Source: an uncultured Bacteroides sp.
GTDB taxonomy: Bacteria; Bacteroidota; Bacteroidia; Bacteroidales; Bacteroidaceae
Length of the DNA stretch: 64,000 nucleotides
Assembly: GCF_963675905.1 (NCBI RefSeq)
Contig: NZ_OY780936.1
Span: forward strand, 2,179,946 to 2,243,945
Direction: 5' to 3'
Shown here: positions 17,350 through 26,180 of the stretch, in pieces
Numbering within the stretch: position 1 is the stretch's first letter
Layout of the letters: every line of letters begins with the position of its first letter
Notes under the pieces: generated by a model
Databases searched by the model: none
The model's input: only the letters and a program-made list of their open reading frames with translations
What the model was told of the DNA's origin: nothing
Position numbers and translations under genes: made by a program

Positions 17350-18939
17350 TTATCTTAATATATTTGCAAGAGGAGCAGAAGAGCAGCCATTCGGTGCTCT
17401 GATTCTCATAGAACGAGCAATAGTAGGTGCGAAACAGTCAGTATTGACCGGAGTATTTATAATTTCAGGCTTCACATTTCCTCCTAAGAAAATAAGTGGA
17501 GAAGGAACATAAGCTTTACGTACAACTTTACTTTCTGAAGGAGAATCAGAATTAACAACAGTCCATCCCGGTAAAATTTCAAGAGTTAAATCACCAGAAC
17601 GATTACGGTTATATGAATTTCTCATCTTTTGAAGCTCGGGAGTCCATGCTCCTTGCAACAAACGATAAGATGAATAGACTTCTTTTACACCACTAAACTG
17701 AATCAAGAAATCAGAAGCCTTAACAAGAACGTCGTTTATGTTCAGCTGTTTCTTCTCTATTAGTTTGTGGTTCAAATATAATTGTAAGTCATTATGCGCT
17801 TCAATATACTGTCCTTCGCCATAAACAGCCATAAAGTACATGTTAAGAAGTGCAGCACAACGATCTAAATAAAACTCACCTCCGGGAATACGATATCTTT
17901 CCAGTTCCGGGCCTTCAGCATCAACATAACCGGTAGAATTAATGCAAAACAAAACATTGTTTAGCCCTACCTTTTTATCAATAATATCCAGAAGTTCGCC
18001 AATGCTCTTATCTAGTCTCACATAGGTATCCTGCATCTCCAAAGCGCATTCTTTAGCACTTTTATGATCGTAATTACCTGCATAGTAAGTCAAAGAAAGT
18101 AAGTCGGGAGTTTCGTCCTGCCCCATAGTACTGTTTACAAGTATATCTAAAAGGAAGTTGTTGATTTCTTCATTAATAAACGGACTTGTTTTCAGTTTCC
18201 TGAACTTATTTTTCTTTGCTTCATCAAAGTTATAAGAGAATGTTTCCTGAGCAAACTGAGACGTCAGGTATTTATAGTCTGCAACCGCACGAGTTGGCGT
18301 CCAAATCATTCCGTTAATACGAAAATCAATAGCTTTCCGATCGTTATATTGACTTACAAACCAGGGAAAATCATTATAATAGGTTGATCCGCACCATTTA
18401 CCGGTATCATCATTCAACCAGAAAGCGCCATTACCAGCGTGCCCAGCTCCAAAGATAGCAGCTTCGCGATATGGGGCGATTGAATAAACCAGACCTTTAC
18501 CCTGAGTAGCAACTTTCAGTTCATCGGCAACAGTAGAAACCATCAGCTGTGAAGCAGAAGTTGTTTCGGTAGTATAATTACCCATAAAATTGCGATCATC
18601 CACGCAATTTTTTATCCGTAGTGTAGAAATATCAAGCCAATTCTCCCCTGTTATTCCATTAACAGTAGGAACCGTTCCGGTATAAAGAGCAGCAACAGAA
18701 GATGCCCTGTCCGGATTTGAAAAATTAAACTCTGCATTTCTGTATACTCGTCCATCTTTCCATAAGCGCTTAAAACCTTTTTCTCCATAAAGAGAAGAAA
18801 AAGCTTCTATATAATCGGTACGAAGCTGATCAACAGTCAAACCAACAACAAGTTTTGGTGTTGTTAGCTGAGACGGAGTCTGAGCCTGAAGTCCGGTTAT
18901 AGTTAGTACGGTTATTATTGATGTGAGTAAACTTTTCAT
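17350..18939 (-). CDS. Alkaline-phosphatase-superfamily (PafA-like) protein, probably catalytically dead
   Basis: 529 residues with a signal peptide (residues 1-19, ending LQAQ). The fold is recognisable against my recollection of Elizabethkingia PafA: KLVVGLTVDQLRTDYI with the first metal Asp, LYTGTVPTVNGITGENW, the DTYVRLD helix, and the C-terminal LIFLGG and APTIARSMRI. The catalytic sites appear lost. The nucleophile position before LYTG is Ala, the DYxGH motif is NYDHK, the ADHG motif is NSTGY, and the C-terminal metal His is missing. It is the last of three overlapping genes (ATGA overlap with the Lnb-like gene). A binding or scaffold role in the periplasm is possible. Confidence 0.8.
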   Translation of the reverse strand: MKSLLTSIITVLTITGLQAQTPSQLTTPKLVVGLTVDQLRTDYIEAFSSLYGEKGFKRLWKDGRVYRNAEFNFSNPDRASSVAALYTGTVPTVNGITGENWLDISTLRIKNCVDDRNFMGNYTTETTSASQLMVSTVADELKVATQGKGLVYSIAPYREAAIFGAGHAGNGAFWLNDDTGKWCGSTYYNDFPWFVSQYNDRKAIDFRINGMIWTPTRAVADYKYLTSQFAQETFSYNFDEAKKNKFRKLKTSPFINEEINNFLLDILVNSTMGQDETPDLLSLTYYAGNYDHKSAKECALEMQDTYVRLDKSIGELLDIIDKKVGLNNVLFCINSTGYVDAEGPELERYRIPGGEFYLDRCAALLNMYFMAVYGEGQYIEAHNDLQLYLNHKLIEKKQLNINDVLVKASDFLIQFSGVKEVYSSYRLLQGAWTPELQKMRNSYNRNRSGDLTLEILPGWTVVNSDSPSESKVVRKAYVPSPLIFLGGNVKPEIINTPVNTDCFAPTIARSMRIRAPNGCSSAPLANILR

Positions 18940-20150
18940 TTATTTCTTTTGTAATTCAGACATACATAGTTCAAGGAACGTATCCACAAACAGAGTGCCA
19001 AAGGTACAACAGCTAAATTAATTTTTTGGGGTAGTAAGCAGAAAAACACTATAAAAAGTGTTAAAACAGCCAAATTAGCCAATTGATAAGGGTCTTTCAT
19101 CCTTTTATATGCTCTCCAAACCATAAAAGGCAAATAAAGAAAATGCAAAGGATGAAAAACAAACAGCAAATAATTAGGACTTACAGTAGGATGTTGTGAG
19201 AAACAAACAAGAAAAGCAATGATACATCCTGCTAAACCTGCCATACTAAATAAGATAATATCTAATCCCCAGAAGCTCTTTTTCTTTTTATATCCATACG
19301 CTGTAATAAGTAACACCAGAGTAAATAATACCCAGGCGGTTAATAAAGGAGATGGATATGACGATTCTACAGTTTCTTTATTCGGAGAGCGATGAACAAT
19401 TTCTTCTGCATTAGAAACCAATATCCGCTCTTTACCGTCATTGGCTTTTATCTTAGCTCCAGTCAAAGCCTCTTTTAAATAATAAGGAGCAAACATCTTT
19501 AATCTATAATCAATAATTTCATCGGCTTTGCTTCCCAAACACAAATCTATTCCAAATTCGGCCCACTCGTGACCGGCAGTAAATTCATGAACAATATCTC
19601 TGAATGATAATGGAGACACATTTTTTGTGTATGTTACTTTGCCTTTAATACATTCTTCCACACGATCTCTTGGACGCGTAGAACAGTTATCATAAAAGAA
19701 ATTATAACGGTAAACTCTGTTTTCAGGCAAATAATTCTTTTGTAGAATCAAGAACAATGCATCTTTTTCTTCAGGAAGCAGATTCAATGTCTGTTGGTAA
19801 ACACTTGAGTTACGTTCTGAATATTCTTGCTCAAAATAAAAGTAATCGGTAACACCTAGCTGATAATCTGTTTCTCCTTTAATATATCTCCATATAAAAT
19901 GAGGAGCATGAAAATCAAACATTCCGTAATTAAAAACCACATCCATGCCAGTATTCATATTTTGATACCGCAAAGCTGTATGACCAAAGAGAGCATAAAT
20001 CTCACTTCCGGGCGAGCAGGTCAGTAAACTTATACGAATAGAATCTTCAGATGAAGCCTTTGATTGAAAAGGAAAGACACAAAACAGACTAACCAGACAA
20101 AAAGCATATTTAATATACAACTGCTTACTAGCTTTTATAACTTTTTTCAT
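18936..20150 (-). CDS. DUF4105 / Lnb-like periplasmic membrane protein
   Basis: 404 residues from the ATG at 20150, chosen because it begins a clean signal peptide (MKKVIKASK then a hydrophobic stretch to QSKA). An upstream Met at 20201 would add 17 residues inside the exosortase gene. The first half has SPGSEIYALFGHTALR and YNFFYDNCSTRPRD, the His and Cys regions of the Lnb lipoprotein N-acyltransferase family. The second half has four to five membrane helices (about residues 265-400). Lnb-type enzymes move an acyl chain to lipoprotein N-termini; whether this one does is inferred. It begins 2 bases after the exosortase stop and overlaps the next gene by 4 bases. Confidence 0.82.
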   Translation of the reverse strand: MKKVIKASKQLYIKYAFCLVSLFCVFPFQSKASSEDSIRISLLTCSPGSEIYALFGHTALRYQNMNTGMDVVFNYGMFDFHAPHFIWRYIKGETDYQLGVTDYFYFEQEYSERNSSVYQQTLNLLPEEKDALFLILQKNYLPENRVYRYNFFYDNCSTRPRDRVEECIKGKVTYTKNVSPLSFRDIVHEFTAGHEWAEFGIDLCLGSKADEIIDYRLKMFAPYYLKEALTGAKIKANDGKERILVSNAEEIVHRSPNKETVESSYPSPLLTAWVLFTLVLLITAYGYKKKKSFWGLDIILFSMAGLAGCIIAFLVCFSQHPTVSPNYLLFVFHPLHFLYLPFMVWRAYKRMKDPYQLANLAVLTLFIVFFCLLPQKINLAVVPLALCLWIRSLNYVCLNYKRNK

Positions 20151-20152
20151 CA

Positions 20153-20902
20153 CTACTTTATGAAATTTTTCCCGGAAAACTTTTCTTCCCATATTATCCA
20201 TAGCAAGAAAATTAATCCATAAAATAAATATTTAAACAAAACATCGTGTAATATCTCAAAACTTTCCGGGTAAGATTTTATAAGTAACGTTACAATACTA
20301 ATGCGCATAACATTAAATAATAACAGAACTAAACTACCCATTAAAAAATAAATGAATCGTTTCCACCAGATTCCTCTACTGAAAAGGATTATAAGAAAAA
20401 GGATATAAATTTGTTTAACTCCTGTACATCCCCATATAATATTAACTGCCGGACCATGCAATCTGTCATAAGATAGAAGCGTGCGCGACTCTATTTTTTT
20501 GCTACTTGAAGAATCCACATAACTGAAAAGACTAAGAGGATATTTGCAAACTAAATTTACAACCCAAAAACTAGCCAAAGCTGTCTTTTCTGTCCACGGA
20601 ACAAACTTCGTCGTCAAGTTATTATTAAAGAAAGAAATATATCTACAATCCGTATTATGGCAATCAACATCTCCCACTCCAATTCCACGCCACACCTTTC
20701 CTTTTATATTAGCTATAACAGACGATGAACTATTATTTGTTAGAATCTTATTACTATATTCCTGATTTTCAATCCCTGTATGAAAAGATATTTTCCAGGA
20801 AAGATGAGCTATTAAAACAATAGTAATAAAGAGAAAAACTCCACGAAACGGTTCTAATCTTCTTTTCAAATCCAACAACCGTTTATTCAGTTTCACTCTC
20901 AT
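20153..20902 (-). CDS. Exosortase/archaeosortase family membrane protein
   Basis: 249 residues. A first membrane helix (about 21-41) is followed by a periplasmic region of about 75 residues, then several helices. The three conserved exosortase residues are visible: Cys in WGCTGVKQ, Arg in NVMRIS, and His in EILHDVLF. Exosortases are membrane-embedded transpeptidase-like proteins that process proteins with C-terminal sorting tails. No sorting-signal protein or EPS cluster is seen nearby; the partner genes are the Lnb-like and PafA-like genes just downstream. It diverges from coaX across 137 bases. Confidence 0.8.
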   Translation of the reverse strand: MRVKLNKRLLDLKRRLEPFRGVFLFITIVLIAHLSWKISFHTGIENQEYSNKILTNNSSSSVIANIKGKVWRGIGVGDVDCHNTDCRYISFFNNNLTTKFVPWTEKTALASFWVVNLVCKYPLSLFSYVDSSSSKKIESRTLLSYDRLHGPAVNIIWGCTGVKQIYILFLIILFSRGIWWKRFIYFLMGSLVLLLFNVMRISIVTLLIKSYPESFEILHDVLFKYLFYGLIFLLWIIWEEKFSGKNFIK

Positions 20903-21014
20903 ATTCCATACATTTTGCGTGCAAAAATACGTTTATTTCTGATTAAACGAGGCGAAATCTTTTTTTTTTAGTTATTAGATACAAAATTAATACTGTTGTT
21001 CTATTTTTTTTGGT

Positions 21015-21022
21015 TTACTTTG
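21015..21022 (+). promoter_or_regulatory. Predicted -7 box of coaX operon
   Basis: TTACTTTG is a one-mismatch TAnnTTTG, with TTG at the -33 distance near 20997. The GTG start is 18 bases downstream. Confidence 0.45.
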
Positions 21023-21039
21023 CAAGCTAAAAGAAGCAA

Positions 21040-21771
21040 GTGAATTTAATAATAGATATAGGAAACACAGCAGCTAAAGTTGCGATATTCAATAACAATT
21101 CATTAGTAGAAGTTTTTCGCAGCTCTAATCAGTATCTCGATTGCCTGCCGGAGATTCTTTGCAGATTCCGGATTAATCAGGGGATACTGGCATCTGTTAT
21201 TGATATATCCAAGGATGTTTCTGAACAAATAAATGCACTCCCTTTCCCTATTATCAGGCTAAGCCCGGAAACACCTATTCCAATAGAAAATTTATATCAT
21301 ACACCTGAGACATTAGGCAATGACAGATTGGCAGCTGTAATAGGTGCCAACGAAATTTATCCCCAAAAAGATATATTGGTAATAGATGCAGGAACAGCTA
21401 TCACCTATGATTTTATTGATTCAAAGGAAAGATACTTAGGAGGAAACATATCTCCGGGTAAAAAGATGAGATTTAAAGCTCTTCATGAATTCACAGGTAA
21501 ATTGCCTCTAATAGATGAAGAAGGAATAAGAACGCCCCTGGGCGTAAATACGGAATCGGCAATCAGGGAAGGTGTTATAAAAGGTATAGAGTTTGAGATA
21601 GAAGGATATATTAATTCCTTAAAGATGAGTTATCCCGAACTTTTGGTCTTTTTAACAGGTGGAGATGCGATTCTTTTTGAAACTAACTTAAATAATAGCA
21701 TCTTTGTGGATACTTTTTTAGTATTAAAAGGTTTGAATAGAATTTTAAATTACAATAACGGTAATATCTAA
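21040..21771 (+). CDS. coaX: Type III pantothenate kinase
   Basis: 243 residues, starting at GTG (the only start that keeps the complete N-terminal motif). CoaX phosphorylates pantothenate, the first step of coenzyme A synthesis. The ASKHA-fold motifs are [41 protein letters not shown] and [15 protein letters not shown]. It begins a plus-strand run with lptC and the CNNM-type gene, 64 bases ahead of lptC. Confidence 0.96.
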   Translation: MNLIIDIGNTAAKVAIFNNNSLVEVFRSSNQYLDCLPEILCRFRINQGILASVIDISKDVSEQINALPFPIIRLSPETPIPIENLYHTPETLGNDRLAAVIGANEIYPQKDILVIDAGTAITYDFIDSKERYLGGNISPGKKMRFKALHEFTGKLPLIDEEGIRTPLGVNTESAIREGVIKGIEFEIEGYINSLKMSYPELLVFLTGGDAILFETNLNNSIFVDTFLVLKGLNRILNYNNGNI

Positions 21772-21835
21772 AATAAACAATATTCTAGATACGAGAAACA
21801 GAGGTTAGTCTGTAAAAATAAGAAAGATAGAAACA

Positions 21836-22477
21836 ATGAACCAAAAGGATTTTATGTCAAAAATATATAGAAAGAATTATTTTATTATTAAAACAAACAT
21901 AACAATAGTCTGCTGTACTATTGCTACAATCCTTTTATTTTCTTCTTGTACAGAGAAGAAACGTCCTTTAGCTGCTGCTATTTCAGATAGAGACTCCTTG
22001 CCTCTTATGAAAAGTTTAGATGTAACTACTTTAATATCCGACTCAGGAATTACACGTTATCGAATCAAGACTAAAGAGTGGTTGATATATGACAAAAAAA
22101 ATCCGCCATACTGGTCGTTTGAGAAAGGATTGCTTCTTGAAAAATTTGATTCAACATACCATGTTGATTCCAGTATAAAAGCAGACACTGCATATTACTA
22201 TTCTGACAAGAAGCTTTGGGAACTAAAGGGACATGTAGTTATTAAGAATGTACAAGGTGATAAGTTTAACACAGAACAACTGTTCTGGGACCAAAACCTG
22301 GAAAAAGTTTATTCAAGTAAATTTATCCGGATTCAGAAATCAGACAGGATTATTACCGGTCATGGATTTGAATCTAATCAGCAGATGACTATTTATACCA
22401 TTCATAAAACTACCGGTTCCATACCGATTGAAGATAAAAAAGTAACCCGGCCTGATACCATTATTGTTAACCACTAA
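21836..22477 (+). CDS. lptC: LptC-like LPS export lipoprotein
   Basis: 213 residues; a second possible start at 21854 (MSKIYRK) would shorten it by six. A hydrophobic stretch ends in a lipobox (LLFSSC). It is followed by the LptC/YrbK-type beta-jellyroll with WLIYDKKNPPYWSFEKGL, KADTAYYYSDKKLWELKGHVV and a GHGFESNQQM ending. LptC carries LPS from the LptBFG transporter to the LptA bridge. Its end lies 4 bases before the next gene if that gene starts at 22482. Confidence 0.88.
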   Translation: MNQKDFMSKIYRKNYFIIKTNITIVCCTIATILLFSSCTEKKRPLAAAISDRDSLPLMKSLDVTTLISDSGITRYRIKTKEWLIYDKKNPPYWSFEKGLLLEKFDSTYHVDSSIKADTAYYYSDKKLWELKGHVVIKNVQGDKFNTEQLFWDQNLEKVYSSKFIRIQKSDRIITGHGFESNQQMTIYTIHKTTGSIPIEDKKVTRPDTIIVNH

Positions 22478-22481
22478 AACT

Positions 22482-23741
22482 ATGAACCTTATAATCTATA
22501 TACTGATTGCAATATTCTTTTCTGCTTTTTTCTCGGGAATGGAAATTGCATTTACTTCAGCAGACAGGTTACGTTTAAAAACAGATAAGAGTGATAAAAA
22601 TATAAATTCTAAAATCCTCTCTTTCTTTTTTACGAATCCAAGAAACCTTATACCCACTATATTAGCCGGGAATTACATGTCATTAGTAATTTACGGCATT
22701 CTGGTGGCTCAGTTAGTTAAAACACATCTGCTTATAAAGTTTACCAACAGTAGCTTTTTACTCATTTTACTGCAAACTGTTATTGCTGTAATACTAATCC
22801 TGATAACAAGTGAAATAATACCTAAAAGATTATTTAGACAGTATGCAAATTCTGTTCTTACATTTTTTGCTTTTCCTTTGTTTATCTTCTATATTGTACT
22901 TTACCCAATTTCAAAAGTTTGTTCCGGATTTTCATATGTATTATTAAAGCTATTTGGAATAACAACAGGCAAAGATGCAGATAATAAGATTTTCGGGAAA
23001 GCAGACCTTGATAATTTTATACAATCGAGCATTGATAAATCAGAAAACAGAAAAGAAATAGAGACTGAGGTGAAGATTTTTCAGAATGCACTCGATTTCT
23101 CTTCCATTAAAATACGAGATTGCATAGTGCCCAGACCGGAAGTTATCGCAATTGATCTGGATACAGATTTAGACACCTTAAAATCGAAATTCATCGAATC
23201 AGGAATTTCAAAAATCATTGTTTATAAGGACAATATCGACAACATAATAGGATATATACACTCTTCCGAAATGTTTAGAAATGCAGATAACTGGAAAAGC
23301 TGCATTCAGCAGATACCCATCGTTCCGGAAACTATGGGAGCAAATAAGCTGATGAAACTTTTTATGCAACAAAAAAAGACATTAGCTGTTGTGGTAGATG
23401 AATTTGGAGGAACAACAGGAATAGTTTCGTTAGAAGACCTGGTTGAAGAAATATTCGGTGAAATTGAAGATGAACATGATACAACATCTTACATTGCTAA
23501 ACAAACAGACGAGAACGAATATATACTTTCTGCCAGATTGGAAATAGAGAAGGCTAACGAAATGTTTAACCTTGGATTACCTGAATCAGATGATTATATT
23601 ACTATCGGCGGATTCATACTTAACCACTATCAAAACTTTCCAAAACTTCACGAAATAGTCAAAATCGGACACTTTCAGTTCAAGATAATAAAGCTTACTA
23701 CCACTAAAATAGAGCTAGTTAAGTTGAAAGTGATAGAATAA
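22482..23741 (+). CDS. CNNM/CorC-type membrane protein (DUF21, CBS pair, CorC_HlyC)
   Basis: 419 residues from the ATG at 22482, preferred over an in-frame start at 22464 that overlaps lptC. The N-terminal DUF21 part (about 1-165) has four hydrophobic segments, including SAFFSGMEIAFTSADRLRL. Two CBS domains follow (about 195-325, with IRDCIVPRPEVIAID and VVVDEFGGTTGIVSLEDLVEEIFGEIEDEHD). A CorC_HlyC domain closes it (about 335-415). Relatives are linked to magnesium or cobalt efflux; GldE, a gliding accessory protein, has the same layout. The ion specificity cannot be read from sequence. Confidence 0.9.
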   Translation: MNLIIYILIAIFFSAFFSGMEIAFTSADRLRLKTDKSDKNINSKILSFFFTNPRNLIPTILAGNYMSLVIYGILVAQLVKTHLLIKFTNSSFLLILLQTVIAVILILITSEIIPKRLFRQYANSVLTFFAFPLFIFYIVLYPISKVCSGFSYVLLKLFGITTGKDADNKIFGKADLDNFIQSSIDKSENRKEIETEVKIFQNALDFSSIKIRDCIVPRPEVIAIDLDTDLDTLKSKFIESGISKIIVYKDNIDNIIGYIHSSEMFRNADNWKSCIQQIPIVPETMGANKLMKLFMQQKKTLAVVVDEFGGTTGIVSLEDLVEEIFGEIEDEHDTTSYIAKQTDENEYILSARLEIEKANEMFNLGLPESDDYITIGGFILNHYQNFPKLHEIVKIGHFQFKIIKLTTTKIELVKLKVIE

Positions 23742-23786
23742 TTTATTTTTTTTCAAGAATAAATGAATGCGTATTAGCATTTTTTG

Positions 23787-23794
23787 TATCTTCG
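23787..23794 (+). promoter_or_regulatory. Possible -7 box of the PpiD-like gene
   Basis: TATCTTCG differs from TAnnTTTG at one position; it lies 63 bases before the ATG. Confidence 0.4.
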
Positions 23795-23856
23795 TGCACT
23801 TAACGTCTCAAATTAAGAATAAATAAATAAATAACAAATAAAAAGTATTAATTAAA

Positions 23857-25995
23857 ATGGCAACGTTACAAAAAATCAGATCTAAGGGACCACTTTTGGT
23901 TATAGTGATTGGTCTCGCTCTGTTTGCATTTATTGCAGGTGATGCCTGGAAGATATTTCAGCCTCATCAAACAAAAGATGTAGGCGAAATAAACGGGGAG
24001 TCTCTTTCAGCTCAGGATTACCAGAACTTAGTAGAAGAATACACCGAAGTCGTTAAGTTTTCAAGTGGTATGACATCTTTAACCGATGAGCAAACAACAC
24101 AAATCAAAGACGAAGTCTGGAGATCTTATGTTAACAATAAACTTATTGAAAATGAAGCTAAGAAATTAGGCTTAACAGTTTCAAAAGTTGAGATCCAGGC
24201 AATGATTGATGAAGGTTCAAACCCAATACTTCAACAAACTCCATTCAAAAACCAGAAAACAGGTATGTTTGACAAAGATATGCTAAAGAAGTTTCTGGTA
24301 GACTACTCAAAGATGGATAAAGCTAAAATGCCGGCACAATATGCAGAATATTACGAATCAATGTTCAAATTCTGGACATTTGTTGAAAAGAATCTGGCTC
24401 AAAGTCGTTTAGCAGAAAAATATCAGAACTTAATTGCCCGTTCTTTAATTTCTAATCCTGTTGAAGCTAAAGCAGCATTCGAAGCAAGAGTTAATACAGC
24501 AGACTATTTAGTAGCAGCAGTTCCTTACGCTTCTATTCAAGACGCATCTATTAAAGTTTCAGATTCAGAACTTAAGGATCTTTATAACAAGAAAAAAGAG
24601 CAGTTCAAACAATATGTTGAATCTCGTAACATTAAATACATTGATGTTCAAGTTCTTCCAAGCAAAACTGATAAGGCTGCAATTGAAAAAGAAGTAACTG
24701 ATTACACAACTCAGCTTGCAAGCGTAGCAGGAGATTATACAAACTTTATCCGCACTACAGAATCTGAAGTTCCTTTTGCTGATTTATTTTATTCAAAAAC
24801 AGCATTCCCAACAGACATTGCAGCTCGCGTTGATTCTTCTGCAATAGGACAAATCTACGGACCATATTACAATCAGACAGATAACACATTCAATTCTTTT
24901 AAAGTGTTGGATAAACAATCTGCTGCCGATTCAATTCAGTTCCGTCAAATTCAGATTACTGCAGCAACTCCTGAAAAAACAAAAGCTTTGGCAGATAGTG
25001 TATACAATGCTATTAAGTCAGGTGGCGATTTTGCAACTATTGCAAAGAAATACAATGGTACCCCAGAAGCACAATGGATTACTTCACAAGCTTACGAAGG
25101 TGGTTCTTTAACAGCCGACAATGTTAAATTGTTCTCTACACTATTCAACTTAGGAGTTAACGAAACTGCTAATATTGCTCTTCCACAAGCAAACATTATT
25201 ATGCAGGTTGTTGATAAGAAAGCTGTAAAAGACAAATATAAAGTTGCTGTAATCAAAAAGACTGTAAACTTCAGCAAAGAAACATATAACAAGGTTTACA
25301 ATGACTTTAGTCAGTTTGTTGCTTCAAACCCAACTTTAGAAAAGATCAATGCTAATGCTGAATCTAAAGGATACAAATTATTGGAAAGAAATGACCTTTA
25401 TAGTGCAGAGCATACAATTGGCGGCATTAAAGGTACTCGTGACGCAATGAAGTGGGTATTTGAAGCCAGCAAAGGTGATGTTTCTCAAATGTATGAATGC
25501 GGTGAAAGTGATCACTTGTTAGTTGTTGCTGTTACAAGCATTGTTGAAGAAGGTTATCGTCCTCTTGAAGTTGTTAAAGATCAGTTGAAAGCTGAAATTA
25601 TCAGAGATAAGAAAGCTGAAAAGATTATGGCTGATATCAAAGCTAAGAACTTGACAAGCTTTGATCAATGCAAAACTATTGCTAACGTAGTTACTGACTC
25701 AGTTAAGCACGTTTCATTTGCTGCACCTGCATACGTTTCTGCAGTAAGAAGCAGCGAACCTGTATTAAGTGCTTACGCTTCAATTGCTCAACTTAACAAA
25801 TTAAGTGGACCAGTAAAAGGTAATGCTGCAGTATTTGTATTCCAACCTTTCAATAAAGAAAAACTGAAAGAAGTATACAATGAAAAAGATGAAGAACAAA
25901 AAGTTAAGAATATGGCAGCAAGAACTGTCAGCAGATTTGTGAATGATCTTTATATCAAAGCAAATGTAAAAGACAATCGTTACTTGTTCTTCTAG
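23857..25995 (+). CDS. PpiD/SurA-type periplasmic peptidyl-prolyl isomerase, membrane-anchored
   Basis: 712 residues. A short cytoplasmic N-terminus and one membrane helix (about 11-29, LLVIVIGLALFAFIAG) precede a SurA N-type chaperone region (about 35-230). A parvulin-like PPIase segment follows at about 350-450 (RQIQITAATPEKTKALADSVYNAIKSGGDFATIAKKY), then a long C-terminal helical region. Such foldases help outer-membrane proteins leave the Sec translocon. The gene is alone between a weak promoter-like box and a terminator, and uses a regular, highly expressed-looking codon set. Confidence 0.9.
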   Translation: MATLQKIRSKGPLLVIVIGLALFAFIAGDAWKIFQPHQTKDVGEINGESLSAQDYQNLVEEYTEVVKFSSGMTSLTDEQTTQIKDEVWRSYVNNKLIENEAKKLGLTVSKVEIQAMIDEGSNPILQQTPFKNQKTGMFDKDMLKKFLVDYSKMDKAKMPAQYAEYYESMFKFWTFVEKNLAQSRLAEKYQNLIARSLISNPVEAKAAFEARVNTADYLVAAVPYASIQDASIKVSDSELKDLYNKKKEQFKQYVESRNIKYIDVQVLPSKTDKAAIEKEVTDYTTQLASVAGDYTNFIRTTESEVPFADLFYSKTAFPTDIAARVDSSAIGQIYGPYYNQTDNTFNSFKVLDKQSAADSIQFRQIQITAATPEKTKALADSVYNAIKSGGDFATIAKKYNGTPEAQWITSQAYEGGSLTADNVKLFSTLFNLGVNETANIALPQANIIMQVVDKKAVKDKYKVAVIKKTVNFSKETYNKVYNDFSQFVASNPTLEKINANAESKGYKLLERNDLYSAEHTIGGIKGTRDAMKWVFEASKGDVSQMYECGESDHLLVVAVTSIVEEGYRPLEVVKDQLKAEIIRDKKAEKIMADIKAKNLTSFDQCKTIANVVTDSVKHVSFAAPAYVSAVRSSEPVLSAYASIAQLNKLSGPVKGNAAVFVFQPFNKEKLKEVYNEKDEEQKVKNMAARTVSRFVNDLYIKANVKDNRYLFF

Positions 25996-26028
25996 AAACC
26001 GACAATAAATTATTATAATAGAATTTAA

Positions 26029-26067
26029 ATGGGGTTGTCCAAGTATTTTGGACAACCCCATTTTTTA
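26029..26067 (+). terminator. Rho-independent terminator of the PpiD-like gene
   Basis: GGGGTTGTCC (26031-26040) pairs with GGACAACCCC (26050-26059) and is followed by ATTTTTTAT. Confidence 0.9.
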
Positions 26068-26147
26068 TATCTCTCCAATCAGACAATTCTGCTATAAGGA
26101 CACAAAATAAAATAAGACATTTAACTTTAATTTATAGATAAATATTG

Positions 26148-26155
26148 TATTTTTG
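26148..26155 (+). promoter_or_regulatory. Predicted -7 box of the DUF6340-like gene
   Basis: TATTTTTG matches TAnnTTTG, 25 bases before the ATG. Confidence 0.55.
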
Positions 26156-26180
26156 TTGACTAACTTAAGCAGAAAAGGCT

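Noticed and set aside
20150-20201. Upstream start codon for the Lnb-like gene at 20201
   Set aside because: It lies inside the exosortase gene and would place 17 polar residues ahead of a good signal peptide that begins at 20150.
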